Below are positions 24,505 through 33,387 of a stretch of DNA of 51,751 nt, piece after piece (the first letter of the stretch is position 1; the number at the start of each line of letters is the position of its first letter). The stretch is from an uncultured Collinsella sp. (GTDB lineage Bacteria; Actinomycetota; Coriobacteriia; Coriobacteriales; Coriobacteriaceae), in contig CATYZE010000017.1 of NCBI GenBank assembly GCA_958415525.1, positions 1 to 51,751 on the forward strand. The letters are read 5' to 3'. Under the pieces are notes generated by a model. It was given only the letters and a program-made list of their open reading frames with translations, searched no databases and was not told where the DNA came from. The position numbers and the translations under genes are program-made.

Positions 24505-27502
24505 ATCGCTCGACGAGCACGAGGTTAAGCCTGCCCTCCACCAAGCGCTCGTATAGACGCCGCGTCTCGGGCTCGGGCACGCCATTGACCTGCTCCCTCA
24601 GGTGGTGCATATGCCCGCTGTACAGCTCGACGATATCGCGCCGCCGTCCCGCCGCGCCGTAGACGCGCATAGCGCAACGCACCATGTCCTCGCGCGCCGT
24701 CTCTTGGCGCAGTCCCGACTCCACTAGCCATACCGCCGACTGCAAGTCGTTTTCTTCTAGGGCGGCATTCGCGCCCCGAATCATGCAGTCGATATACTTC
24801 GATTCCATAATGCGCCGCATACGCAAAAAGTAGGTGGGATTGCAGCCATTGGGAACATACAGCGGACCGGCGTAGAGTTGCTCGATCTTAAGGCACAGCT
24901 CGACCAGATGGGGTCCGCGCGCACCCGTGCGATTCCCCAACACCTCACGGCTAATCTGATCAAACAGCCGCACATCGGTCTTGACGTAATCGCCGTTGAG
25001 CCCAATGCATTCATTTTGGATGAGCACGCACGATTTGCCGTCTGGCGTCGGCCCCAAGGCCGAACGCAGGCGCGATATCGTCGAATATAGGTTGTTGCGG
25101 GCGCTATTGAACTCGGCATGGGGCCATAGCTCCATGGCCAGCGTCTCGCGATCGACCAGCGCATCCATGCCCAGCGCAAGCCGCTCGGCAAGCGTTGCCG
25201 CTTTCTTGCGGCGCCACATCTTGTCCGTGATGGGAAACCCGTCGCGCTCGGCGCGAAACGCGCCAAACATGCGAATCTCGATATGGTCGATGGTATCAAC
25301 GGCTTCGACCTCGCCGGCCTGAAACAGGCGCTCACCCTCCCCTTCCAAATCGTCACGCAGAGAATACCGCGATAGTTCGCGCACGGGGAGTTTCTTACGA
25401 ATTCTGGCCGCCGGCTCGCCCAGACAATGCATGGCAAGGCGCGCAAAGAGCCGATACGATGGCTCTAGAATCCCCGCACGATTCATGGACATCCAGGCCG
25501 CAAGATCGCTGTCTCGGCCCGCACAGGCCAAGTGCAGCGCCACCATCCAGGCCTCCGCACCGCCAACCTGCGTCTGGCTTATATCGAGCAGCTCCGCCTC
25601 CTCGCGCACCGAAACCATCGAGGTATTGCGCAGATATGCCGCGCGCTCCAGCAGCAATGCGTTATCGCGCATGTACGCAATCGACTCCTCGGCAAGTTTG
25701 AGCACTTGGACCGCACGGAACTTTGCATTAACCGGCCGTCCCTCTGCCAGCGACTGCCAGCCTTCTAGCAACAGACCAAACAGCTGAATCTGGTTGTCGC
25801 GCATGCGCACGGCAAAACGATCGAGCTCGTTGAACGCCGCGTCGTCGGTTACCGGCAAGCCGGAAAGAAGCCGCCGTGCCGCCAACACCATGCGCACCCA
25901 GATAGCCATCGCCTTAATCCCACGTACGTCGAGCGCCTCCCGCGCCACCGTCATCTCGTCGTCGCGCTCGTCGGTTCCCGCAAACGACCCGTCAAAGAGC
26001 TCCACCAGCATGCTATCGGCCCGTATAACAATCCCCGCGATGTCGAGCTCGCAGTCGTAGGCCTTGCTCGTTTTGAGCTGCTGTAGGACGCCGCCGTCAT
26101 CTCCCCGCTCGGTCAGGCATCGCTTGACCTCGATATGCGCAGACAACATATCGAGTGCGGTGTGGGACGTCTCTATTTCTGGCACGGCCAGGTTCGTAGG
26201 AAGCCCAAGCCCGTTGTCCCCATAGCAAACTGCCGTAAGCGCCTGGGCGACCTTCCACGAAACGGGATCTATTTCGCAGGCTGCCTGATCGCCCGCATGC
26301 TCGATAAGCGATGCCATACAGCGGGCGAGCTTTGTATTGGACACGCTGACCGCTGCCAGATATACGCCAAGCGCCTCGGCAGGCGTTGGTTCTGGGGCGG
26401 GACCGTCGGCATCGATCGTACCCAGCGCCGCCCGGCAGACATCGGCACCGTGCCCCGTCAGAACAAGATCGACCCCATACTGCCCGGCAAGTTCAAGGAC
26501 CGCTTCACGGTCCAAAAAGGCGTCCGCCAGGCCCATCGCCGCATCGCATCTACCTGCCTTAAGCAAAATCCGGGCCGCCCTCGGAACAAGTTCGGGGCGA
26601 ACCTCGGCCACCAACTTACGCAAACGCAAGCGTCCGTTGTCCTCTGTGCCCAGACACGTAAAACTTCGCTCGGCGGGATCCAAGCCAAAGATCGGGTAGT
26701 CGCGTACAAAGTAGGACTGGTCGACCATCGACAGCCTCACCCCACAAGCCTCGAGTTCTGCGATATTGCCCTCGCCCATCAAAATCATGAGACATGCCAC
26801 GCAAAACAGTGCATTATTGTCGAGCGAGGCCAGATCGACAAGTGCCGCGCCATATACGTTGACAATCTCGTTTTCGAGCAGACCGGCTACGTCGCCTTGG
26901 CCATACAGACCCGTCTGCAATGCCGAAACGAGCTCGGGCACGCCCTGCGTAAGCTGATAGAAGTCGAGCGATGTGCTGATCGAAAACGCCGATGCCCACG
27001 CCGAATACTCATAGGCATGCACCTTGAGCATCTGCGCGTTGACTTTAATCGAATCGCCCAGTCCATGAATCAGCTGACGATTTGAAGGACGGCAGGAGAT
27101 AAAGACCCCTATCCCCATAGCGCGCAAGCCGCGAATCCTGTCGATGAGGTCTTCGGTATCGTGCTGATCGAGGTTTGGCACATTATCAATCGCGATAAGG
27201 GAGTGCGGTTTGTCTTTGAGTTCTTCGGTGACCACCTCGAGCTGCATAAACACCTCGCGCCCAGTGGCGCGATCGGCCTCGATAATCCGCACGGGGCCTC
27301 GCGTCGGGTCGCATTTAACCTCATGGGTGTACTGCAGCAGCACCGAGGTCTTCCCAAACCCGTCGGGCGCATAAAGAACCACGATGCCGGCCTTTCGGCC
27401 CTTGGCGATAAGCTCATTCATCAAGCGTTCGCGTCGCACCATATAGCCACCGCCCAGCGGCATCAGCTCGAGGTCGTCCATACTGCCCAAATCGTTTACC
27501 AT
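24503..27502 (-). CDS. Large ATPase-BTAD transcriptional regulator (SARP/LAL-like)
   Basis: 999 residues. N-terminal ATPase domain with Walker A YAPDGFGKTSVL (44-55) and Walker B-like SLIAIDNVPNL; a long central helical region without clear motif; then an OmpR-type winged helix (about 745-840: IEIRMFGAFRAERDGFPI, then RARNNLYSTISRLRSALG-like) and a C-terminal BTAD helical domain (about 860-985). This order resembles SARP regulators with a STAND-type ATPase moved to the front. Such proteins activate nearby or distant operons on signal-dependent oligomerisation. The start ATG 27502 follows GAGGAG. Convergent with yhbY; no obvious target genes adjoin it, so its regulon is unknown. Confidence 0.85.
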   Translation of the reverse strand: MVNDLGSMDDLELMPLGGGYMVRRERLMNELIAKGRKAGIVVLYAPDGFGKTSVLLQYTHEVKCDPTRGPVRIIEADRATGREVFMQLEVVTEELKDKPHSLIAIDNVPNLDQHDTEDLIDRIRGLRAMGIGVFISCRPSNRQLIHGLGDSIKVNAQMLKVHAYEYSAWASAFSISTSLDFYQLTQGVPELVSALQTGLYGQGDVAGLLENEIVNVYGAALVDLASLDNNALFCVACLMILMGEGNIAELEACGVRLSMVDQSYFVRDYPIFGLDPAERSFTCLGTEDNGRLRLRKLVAEVRPELVPRAARILLKAGRCDAAMGLADAFLDREAVLELAGQYGVDLVLTGHGADVCRAALGTIDADGPAPEPTPAEALGVYLAAVSVSNTKLARCMASLIEHAGDQAACEIDPVSWKVAQALTAVCYGDNGLGLPTNLAVPEIETSHTALDMLSAHIEVKRCLTERGDDGGVLQQLKTSKAYDCELDIAGIVIRADSMLVELFDGSFAGTDERDDEMTVAREALDVRGIKAMAIWVRMVLAARRLLSGLPVTDDAAFNELDRFAVRMRDNQIQLFGLLLEGWQSLAEGRPVNAKFRAVQVLKLAEESIAYMRDNALLLERAAYLRNTSMVSVREEAELLDISQTQVGGAEAWMVALHLACAGRDSDLAAWMSMNRAGILEPSYRLFARLAMHCLGEPAARIRKKLPVRELSRYSLRDDLEGEGERLFQAGEVEAVDTIDHIEIRMFGAFRAERDGFPITDKMWRRKKAATLAERLALGMDALVDRETLAMELWPHAEFNSARNNLYSTISRLRSALGPTPDGKSCVLIQNECIGLNGDYVKTDVRLFDQISREVLGNRTGARGPHLVELCLKIEQLYAGPLYVPNGCNPTYFLRMRRIMESKYIDCMIRGANAALEENDLQSAVWLVESGLRQETAREDMVRCAMRVYGAAGRRRDIVELYSGHMHHLREQVNGVPEPETRRLYERLVEGRLNLVLVER

Positions 27503-27890
27503 GCCCGCTCCTCAACTCGACCGTATGGACACTGTAACCGCAAGACCATACAAGCCGCGCTATGAATAGAGCGACCTTGTGTTCTAGGTTGTCTTTTGGT
27601 ACGCAAGCGGCAAGTTTTTGTACAGCGAGGGCCGATTGTTATTAATCCCCCGACTAATCGGTCTTTAAGCAGGTAAATGAGCTTGTCAGCTTGTCCCATC
27701 TAAGCGGCAGTGTAACGCAAATGAACAAGGTTCAGCTATGTCATTCAACTCGCCTAGCACCCGCTACCGTCTACGACCTTTTAGTGGCATTTTTGCATAG
27801 AATCTGGTATGGAATGAATCAAACTGTTGGGCATCCGGCATTCGTCAAGCTTGCGGCAAGATTTTGGTCAAGTGGGCGGAAAGGGATAGC
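27503..27890. other. 388-bp intergenic region upstream of the large regulator
   Basis: Lies between the start of the ATPase-BTAD regulator and the terminator of nagB. It is AT-richer than its surroundings and should contain the regulator promoter. A short direct repeat AGCTTGTC-AGCTTGTC occurs at 27679-27694. I see no RNA gene, and the small plus-strand open frame 27691-28050 lacks coding character. Confidence 0.4.
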
Positions 27891-27916
27891 AAAAAGGCCC
27901 CCGCAAAGCGGAGGCC
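27891..27916 (-). terminator. Rho-independent terminator of nagB
   Basis: Minus-strand stem GGCCTCCGC / GCGGGGGCC with TTT loop, followed by five T (complement of 27891-27895). Confidence 0.9.
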
Positions 27917-27950
27917 TTAGGCAAGGCTATGTCGAGGTGCAGGATTCGCG

Positions 27951-28679
27951 CTACTCGCAGAGCGAAAGGGCGGCCTCGTCGGCAACGACAACGCAGTTGG
28001 TGTGCAGCTGCAGGATCGAAGCCGGGCACGCGGGCGTAACCGGACCATAGCACATGTCATGCACGGCCTGAGCCTTGGCCTCGCCGTTGGCGACGACCAG
28101 GATCATGCGGGCATACATGATGGTCTGGGTGCCCATGGTGTAGGCCTGACGGGGAACGTCGTCGATGCTGTCGAACAGGCGGCTGTTGGCCTGAATGGTG
28201 CTCTCGGTGAGGTCGACGCAGTGCGTGCCCTTGGAGAAGTGGTCATCGGGCTCGTTGAAGCCGATGTGGCCGTTGTTGCCAATGCCGAGCAGCTGCAGAT
28301 CCGGGTAACCGGCGGCGGCGACGATCTTGTCGTACTCAGAGCAGGCAGCGGCGGCGTCGGGGTTGGAACCGTCGGGCACATGCGTGTTGTTCAGGTCGAT
28401 GTTGATGTGATCGAAGAAGTTCTCACGCATAAAGTAGTGATAGCTCTGGGGATCGTCGTGCGAAAGGCCGCGATACTCGTCCAGGTTGTATGTGCTGACC
28501 TCGGCAAAGTCGACGTCGCCCTTCTCGTACCAAGCAGCGAGCTGCTTGTAGGCACCGATCGGGGTGGAGCCGGTGGCAAGGCCCAGCACACAGTCGGGCT
28601 TGAGGATAACCTGCGCCGAGATGATATTGGCGGCCTTGCGGCTCATATCCTCGTAGTCTTTAGCTTTAATGATCTTCAT
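27951..28679 (-). CDS. nagB: Glucosamine-6-phosphate deaminase
   Basis: 242 residues, standard NagB length. Converts glucosamine-6-P to fructose-6-P and ammonia in the cytosol. Signatures: LGLATGSTPIGAYKQL (sugar-phosphate site), NLDEYRGLSHDDPQSY and LLGIGNNGHIGFNEP, which carry the catalytic Asp and His. ATG 28679 follows AAAGGAC; 26 extra codons upstream are rejected because they start in the intergenic hairpin zone. Last of a minus-strand cluster glmM-crr-nagB. Confidence 0.95.
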   Translation of the reverse strand: MKIIKAKDYEDMSRKAANIISAQVILKPDCVLGLATGSTPIGAYKQLAAWYEKGDVDFAEVSTYNLDEYRGLSHDDPQSYHYFMRENFFDHINIDLNNTHVPDGSNPDAAAACSEYDKIVAAAGYPDLQLLGIGNNGHIGFNEPDDHFSKGTHCVDLTESTIQANSRLFDSIDDVPRQAYTMGTQTIMYARMILVVANGEAKAQAVHDMCYGPVTPACPASILQLHTNCVVVADEAALSLCE

Positions 28680-28840
28680 TACGCGTCCTTTCTCGTACAA
28701 GAGAGGCAAGGCTCCCCTTACAAGCACTTGCCCGCGGCCCGCGTCGGCCGCAACCAACGTGTGCGGCCACCAGGGCGAGGTCGCGTAATGTATGTGTCTC
28801 GTGTCTAGCCGCGTCGAGGCCCCTGCCCGTCCACGGTGAC

Positions 28841-28911
28841 CCGAAGCCTTTTAGCTTCGGACAAATCCCATCTTGCCACGGAGGGCGTCCTCTTTCAAGG
28901 GCGCCCTCCGT
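28841..28911 (-). other. Two hairpins in the crr-nagB gap
   Basis: CCGAAGC / GCTTCGG (28841-28860) and ACGGAGGGCG / CGCCCTCCGT (28879-28911). Neither has a convincing minus-strand T-run, so they may be mRNA-stabilising or attenuating structures in the 272-bp gap rather than full terminators. Confidence 0.5.
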
Positions 28912-28951
28912 AAACGTGTTTGAATTGTAGGCTAATGGCCACGTGCACTTG

Positions 28952-29449
28952 CTAGCGCTCGCGAGCAACAATGAGCTGGTCCATCTCTTCGACATGCACG
29001 CCAACGGAGCCCTTGATGCTCGAGAACTCAACAGAGTTGCACACCAAGATGGGAACCGTCACATCGTAGCCCTCGGCAGCAATCGCCTCGCGATCGAACT
29101 CAATGAGCACATCGCCCTTATGGACGATGTCACCCACTTGCGCATGTACGGTAAAGTGCTTGCCCTCAAGCTGAACAGTGTCCAAACCAACGTGGATGAG
29201 CACGTCCAAGCCATCGACCGTGTTAAGCGCAACAGCGTGTCCCGTAGGAAAAATGGCCTCGACCTTGGCATCAGCCGGTGCAATCACACGCGTGCCGGTA
29301 GGCTGAATCGCCACGCCCTGGCCCAAAAGGCCGGTGGCAAATGTCTGGTCGTTTACCTCGGAAAGCGGAATGACGTCGCCCGAGATGGGAGCATCCAGCG
29401 TAAGGACTCGACCACGCATACCAAAAGACCTTAGGACTTTAGTGAACAT
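28952..29449 (-). CDS. crr: PTS glucose-type EIIA protein
   Basis: 165-residue free-standing EIIA of the glucose family. The phosphorylated His is H86 in DVLIHVGLDTVQL and the second active-site His is H71 in FPTGHAVALN. It takes phosphate from HPr and passes it to glucose-superfamily EIIB domains. No IIB or IIC gene is adjacent; the EIIBC at 8375-9844 lacks IIA and is a reasonable partner, as would be an N-acetylglucosamine or glucose permease elsewhere. ATG 29449 follows AGGGGGAG with short spacing; a TTG seven codons upstream is the alternative. Lies between glmM and nagB. Confidence 0.92.
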   Translation of the reverse strand: MFTKVLRSFGMRGRVLTLDAPISGDVIPLSEVNDQTFATGLLGQGVAIQPTGTRVIAPADAKVEAIFPTGHAVALNTVDGLDVLIHVGLDTVQLEGKHFTVHAQVGDIVHKGDVLIEFDREAIAAEGYDVTVPILVCNSVEFSSIKGSVGVHVEEMDQLIVARER

Positions 29450-29520
29450 GCTCCCCCTCGGACATACCAATCGACCAAAATAGCCTTAACAGTTTACCAC
29501 TTGGCACTCGTTTTTGACCA

Positions 29521-30858
29521 TTAGGGAAGTTCGCGCTTGACAACCTCGACGATGTCGTCGACAACGCGCTGGGTCAGCTCGTGCGTCTCGGCCTCGGCCA
29601 TAACGCGGACCAGCGGCTCGGTACCGCTCGGACGCACCAGAATGCGACCGCGGCCGTCAAGTTCCTTCTCGGCAGCAGCGACGGCATCCCAGATGGGCTG
29701 GCAATCGTCCAGACCAGCCTTGTTGTCGGAATGCACGTTGACGAGTACCTGCGGGTACTTCTTCATGATGCCGGCAAGATCAGTGAGGGTACGACCGGTG
29801 CGCTTGAGCACGGCCAGCAGCTGCAGAGCCGTCACCAGGCCGTCACCGGTGGTGTTGTGCTCCAGGAAGATGATGTGGCCGGACTGCTCGCCGCCGATGA
29901 CGGCGCCATCCGCAAGCATACGCTCCAAAACGTAGCGATCGCCCACGGCGGTCTGAACCATCTCGAAGCCCTGCTCCTTCATAGCGATGGAGAAGCCCAG
30001 GTTGCACATGACGGTCGAGACGATCTCGGAGTTGGCGAGCTTGCCGCGGGCGGCGAGGTCAGAACCGCAGATAGCTAGGATGTAGTCACCGTCGATCTCA
30101 TTGCCCTCGCTGTCCACGAACAGCACGCGATCGGCGTCGCCGTCGTGGGCCAGGCCGATGTCAGCATGGGTGCGCAGCACGAGCTCGCGCAGGGGCTCAA
30201 GGTGAGTGGAGCCGCACTCAACGTTAATGTCAGTGCCGCAGTAATCGGTGTTGATGGCATGGACCGTGGCACCCAGGCGCTGCAGCGCGGCGGGCGTAGT
30301 CTGGCAAGAGGCACCATGACCGCAGTCGACGGCAACGACTAGGCCATCGAGCCTCAGGCCATCAAGTGTATCGATGGCGTGGTCGACGTATGCCTTGCGA
30401 GCGTCCTTCATCTTGATAATGTGGCCCACGCCGGCGCCAGTCGGCAGCGTATCGGCAGCCATGGCTTCCTCGGACATGACCCAGGCGCTGATCTCTTCCT
30501 CGACAGCATCGGGAAGCTTCATACCCTTGCGGCTAAAGAACTTGATGCCGTTGAACTCCGGCGGATTGTGCGAAGCGGAGATGACGATGCCGCCGTCGAG
30601 CTCGTTCTGAACGGTGAGCAGCGCCACGGCGGGCGTGGGGATGACGCCGCAGCAATGCGGACGGCCGCCCTCGGCCATGATGCCGGCGGTCAGAGCGCTC
30701 TCGAGCATGGTGCCCGAAAGACGCGTGTCGCGGCCGACACAGATATCCGGACCAAGGAACTTGGTCGCCGCGCGGCCCAGGCGAAACGCAAGGTCGCACG
30801 AGAGGTCGGCATTGGCGACGCCACGGACGCCGTCGGTACCGAAGATGTTCTGGGGCAT
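29521..30858 (-). CDS. glmM: Phosphoglucosamine mutase
   Basis: 445 residues, full length. Interconverts glucosamine-6-P and glucosamine-1-P for UDP-GlcNAc and peptidoglycan synthesis. Signatures: N-terminal FGTDGVRG, phosphoserine loop ISASHNPPEFNGIK (S96), metal loop DGDADRVLFVD, sugar loop GGEQSGHIIF and phosphate-binding RPSGTEPLVRVM. AAGGAGCGATCCT precedes the ATG. With crr and nagB downstream it forms an amino-sugar cluster: NagB and GlmM sit on opposite sides of glucosamine-6-P. Confidence 0.96.
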   Translation of the reverse strand: MPQNIFGTDGVRGVANADLSCDLAFRLGRAATKFLGPDICVGRDTRLSGTMLESALTAGIMAEGGRPHCCGVIPTPAVALLTVQNELDGGIVISASHNPPEFNGIKFFSRKGMKLPDAVEEEISAWVMSEEAMAADTLPTGAGVGHIIKMKDARKAYVDHAIDTLDGLRLDGLVVAVDCGHGASCQTTPAALQRLGATVHAINTDYCGTDINVECGSTHLEPLRELVLRTHADIGLAHDGDADRVLFVDSEGNEIDGDYILAICGSDLAARGKLANSEIVSTVMCNLGFSIAMKEQGFEMVQTAVGDRYVLERMLADGAVIGGEQSGHIIFLEHNTTGDGLVTALQLLAVLKRTGRTLTDLAGIMKKYPQVLVNVHSDNKAGLDDCQPIWDAVAAAEKELDGRGRILVRPSGTEPLVRVMAEAETHELTQRVVDDIVEVVKRELP

Positions 30859-30905
30859 AGGATCGCTCCTTCCCTAGCAGGCGATATGCAACCGCCCACC
30901 CTAGT

Positions 30906-30951
30906 CGAAAAAGAAAAGCGGGACCCGCCGAGGAATCGGCAGGCCCCGCTT
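30906..30951 (-). terminator. Rho-independent terminator of rplM-rpsI
   Basis: Long imperfect minus-strand stem AGCGGGGCCTGCCGA / TCGGCGGGTCCCGCT, followed by TTTCTTTTTC. Lies between rpsI and glmM. Confidence 0.88.
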
Positions 30952-30981
30952 GTACATTGTATCTCGAAAGGAGATAAAACC

Positions 30982-31377
<396 letters not shown>

Positions 31378-31379
31378 CT

Positions 31380-31823
31380 TTAAGCCTCCAGCTCAATCTT
31401 CGTGGGGTTCTGGGCAGCGTGCGGATGCTCGGCACCAGCGTAGACCTTAAGCTTGGTCATCTGGGCACGGCCGAGGGTGGTCTTGGGCAGCATGCCGCGA
31501 ACGGCGCGCTCGATGACCTTCTCCGGGTGCTTCTCCATAGCCTGGCGGAAGCTCTCAGCCTTGAGGCCGCCGTTGTAGCCGCTGTGGCGATAATAGGTCT
31601 TCGTGTCGGCCTTGTTACCGGTAAGCTGGACCTTATCGGCGTTGATGACGACAACGAAGTCGCCGCAGTCGCTGTTGGGCGTGAACTGGGGCTTGTTCTT
31701 ACCGCGCAGGATCATTGCGATCTGGGTGGCAAGACGGCCCAGGACAGCACCATCGGCGTCGACGAGAACCCAGTTGCGCTGGACCTCGCCCTGCTTGGCG
31801 TAGTGAGTCGATTTCGAAATCAC
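31380..31823 (-). CDS. rplM: 50S ribosomal protein L13
   Basis: 147 residues. Signatures: WVLVDADGAVLGRLATQIA, GDFVVVINADKVQLTGNK, and AVRGMLPKTTLGRAQMTKLKVY. The start is a GTG with GGAGG seven bases upstream; no better ATG exists. First gene of the rplM-rpsI operon, with a good promoter 67-94 bp upstream. Confidence 0.97.
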   Translation of the reverse strand: MISKSTHYAKQGEVQRNWVLVDADGAVLGRLATQIAMILRGKNKPQFTPNSDCGDFVVVINADKVQLTGNKADTKTYYRHSGYNGGLKAESFRQAMEKHPEKVIERAVRGMLPKTTLGRAQMTKLKVYAGAEHPHAAQNPTKIELEA

Positions 31824-31889
31824 TTAGACTCCTCCATGTACAGTACGTGTTGTTACAGAGATTCACGGGGCTCTGCAAGTAACCCGTCC
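31824..31889 (-). other. Structured 5' leader of rplM, possible L13 autoregulatory leader
   Basis: In the predicted leader, GTTA-CTTG-CAGAG pairs with CTCTG-TAAC, a hairpin with a bulge upstream of the ribosome site. L13 leaders that bind L13 are known in other bacteria; assignment here is inference from position and shape. Confidence 0.35.
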
Positions 31890-31917
31890 ATATTACCCCG
31901 CTCGCCGCCCGAGTCAA
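31890..31917 (-). promoter_or_regulatory. Sigma-A-type promoter of rplM-rpsI
   Basis: Minus-strand TTGACT (-35, 31912-31917), a 16-bp spacer, and TAATAT (-10, 31890-31895). Gives a roughly 60-nt leader before the GTG start. Confidence 0.75.
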
Positions 31918-31980
31918 CAGGTATTTTGGCTCCGACCAGAGTTTCTGCACATGTCGTCCATGGGCCGTAGTGTTGTGGCG

Positions 31981-32859
31981 CTAGCGCTCGACGAATGCCT
32001 CGATGTCGGCCAGCAAGCGCTTTGCCTCCTGACGGCCCTGAATATACAGGTCGAGCAGCTTTGCCGGATCGTGCTCAACATGGCCGACCTCGACCGGCTT
32101 TTGCGGAGCGACGACCAACGCGCGACCCTCGCGCTCATACTTCCACAGGTGCATACGCTGGATGTTGTAGCGGTCGTGACGCGTCTCGATGGCCTCGAGC
32201 AGGTAGGGGTAATCGGCATAACGCGCACGTGCGGCCGGCATAAACTCGTAGGGCTTTTTCTCATACGAGCGGTCCTGGGTGACGATGACGACCGCGCGGT
32301 CGAAGCCCGCCTCCTCGAGCACATGCTCGATAGGAACCGAATCGGCCACACCGCCGTCGACGTATTTGTGCCCGTCAATCTCGACCGGCGGGGTCACCAG
32401 CGGTAACGAAGTCGAAGCGCGCACGGCGTCGAGATCGAGCACGGCGTTTACGACCGGCAGGTACGCAGCGGTTCCAAACAGCATGTCCGTCGCGACGGCA
32501 TACATTTCGATGGGGCTGGCGTCGAACGTCTCGTTATCAAAAGGATCCAGGCGGTCCTGGACGTCGTTGAAGATAAAGTCGTAGCCCACGATGGAACCCG
32601 TGGACGCAAACGACGCGGCGCCCATGTAGCGATTGTCGTTGCAAAAGGCTAAATTGACTCGGTTGGTGCGTCCGATCTGGTGCGACTTGTAGTTGACGCC
32701 GTTGAGGGCGCCGGCCGACACGCCGTACACCGCCGGGATCTCGACGCCGGCCTCCATGAGGACATCGAGCACGCCCGCGGTAAACTGCCCGCGAAAACTG
32801 CCACCCTCCAGGACGAGCGCGACCTTACCGGCGTTCTTTGCCTTATCTTCTGCAGTCAT
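31981..32859 (-). CDS. Patatin-like phospholipase
   Basis: 292 residues, Ser-Asp dyad lipid hydrolase of the RssA/YjjU type. Oxyanion loop GGSFRG (19-24), nucleophile S48 in GVSAG, and catalytic D168 in VDGGV. No signal peptide or transmembrane segment, so cytosolic or peripheral. AGGAGG precedes the ATG by seven bases. Substrate unknown. It is the last intact host gene before the repeat zone and the prophage, and is not disrupted. Confidence 0.9.
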   Translation of the reverse strand: MTAEDKAKNAGKVALVLEGGSFRGQFTAGVLDVLMEAGVEIPAVYGVSAGALNGVNYKSHQIGRTNRVNLAFCNDNRYMGAASFASTGSIVGYDFIFNDVQDRLDPFDNETFDASPIEMYAVATDMLFGTAAYLPVVNAVLDLDAVRASTSLPLVTPPVEIDGHKYVDGGVADSVPIEHVLEEAGFDRAVVIVTQDRSYEKKPYEFMPAARARYADYPYLLEAIETRHDRYNIQRMHLWKYEREGRALVVAPQKPVEVGHVEHDPAKLLDLYIQGRQEAKRLLADIEAFVER

Positions 32860-32949
32860 GTCGACCTCCTGCGATTGCGTTTTGGCTTTCTTCTACCCAG
32901 TTTTGGAATGGAGGGCGCGCAGGTTTTTTGAGGCGGCAGGTGAAGCGGA

Positions 32950-33182
32950 AAGTGTGTCCCAGTTTGTGGCGGAATTCCGGGATGCACTTTCCGCTTGGGC
33001 TGCCGCCGGGAAAGCGCGACCCGTTCCGAGCGCGGATTCCGGGATGAACTTTCCGCTTGAGGCGTCTTCCGGAAAATGAATCCCATTCCGAGCGTCGATT
33101 CCGGGATGCAGTTTCCGCTTGAAACGTCATCCGGAAACCGCATCCCAGTCTGAGCCGGAATTCTGGGATGGATTTTCCGCCT
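32950..33182. repeat. 62-bp tandem repeat array, four units
   Basis: The motif TTCCGGGATG (last copy TTCTGGGATG) recurs at 32975, 33037, 33099 and 33161, exactly 62 bp apart. Each unit continues with a TTTCCGC element and a CGGAAA...ATCCC or CGGGAAA element that is complementary to the next GGGATG...TTTCC, so each can fold as a hairpin. Units differ at scattered positions. As 62 is not a multiple of three, the open frames here (for example 32856-33233 minus) are not conserved proteins. Non-coding region of 490 bp between the lipase and the integrase. Confidence 0.85.
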
Positions 33183-33254
33183 GGGGCGACGTTGATGCGG
33201 CGCATGGCGGACTGAGATTCGATAACATCGCATCTATATAGGGTTGAGGCTTTG

Positions 33255-33387
33255 CGCGGAGAATCCGCGTATTTGCTTCGCAAATACGCACCGGCTTCGG
33301 CCGCCTGCCGGCGTCCTCGCCCGCGGGCTAAAAACGCTTACGCGTTTTCTTAACGCCCGCGCCCTGCACAGAGTTCGATTCTCCGCG
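33255..33387. repeat. Nested inverted-repeat element next to the prophage junction
   Basis: Outer arms CGCGGAGAATC (33255-33265) and GATTCTCCGCG (33377-33387) are perfect 11-bp complements. Between them are GCGTATTTGC-TTC-GCAAATACGC (33267-33289), CCGGC / GCCGG (33291-33311) and AAAACGC-TTAC-GCGTTTT (33331-33348). The serine recombinase reading frame ends inside it. Probably a host intergenic repeat close to the integration point. Confidence 0.75.

Noticed and set aside
32950..33182. CRISPR array
   Set aside because: Units are contiguous 62-bp repeats with scattered differences and no unique spacers of uniform length; no cas genes nearby.
32856..33233. 125-codon minus-strand frame across the 62-bp repeats
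   Set aside because: The 62-bp period rotates the frame in each unit, so the peptide repeats are a by-product of the DNA repeat.
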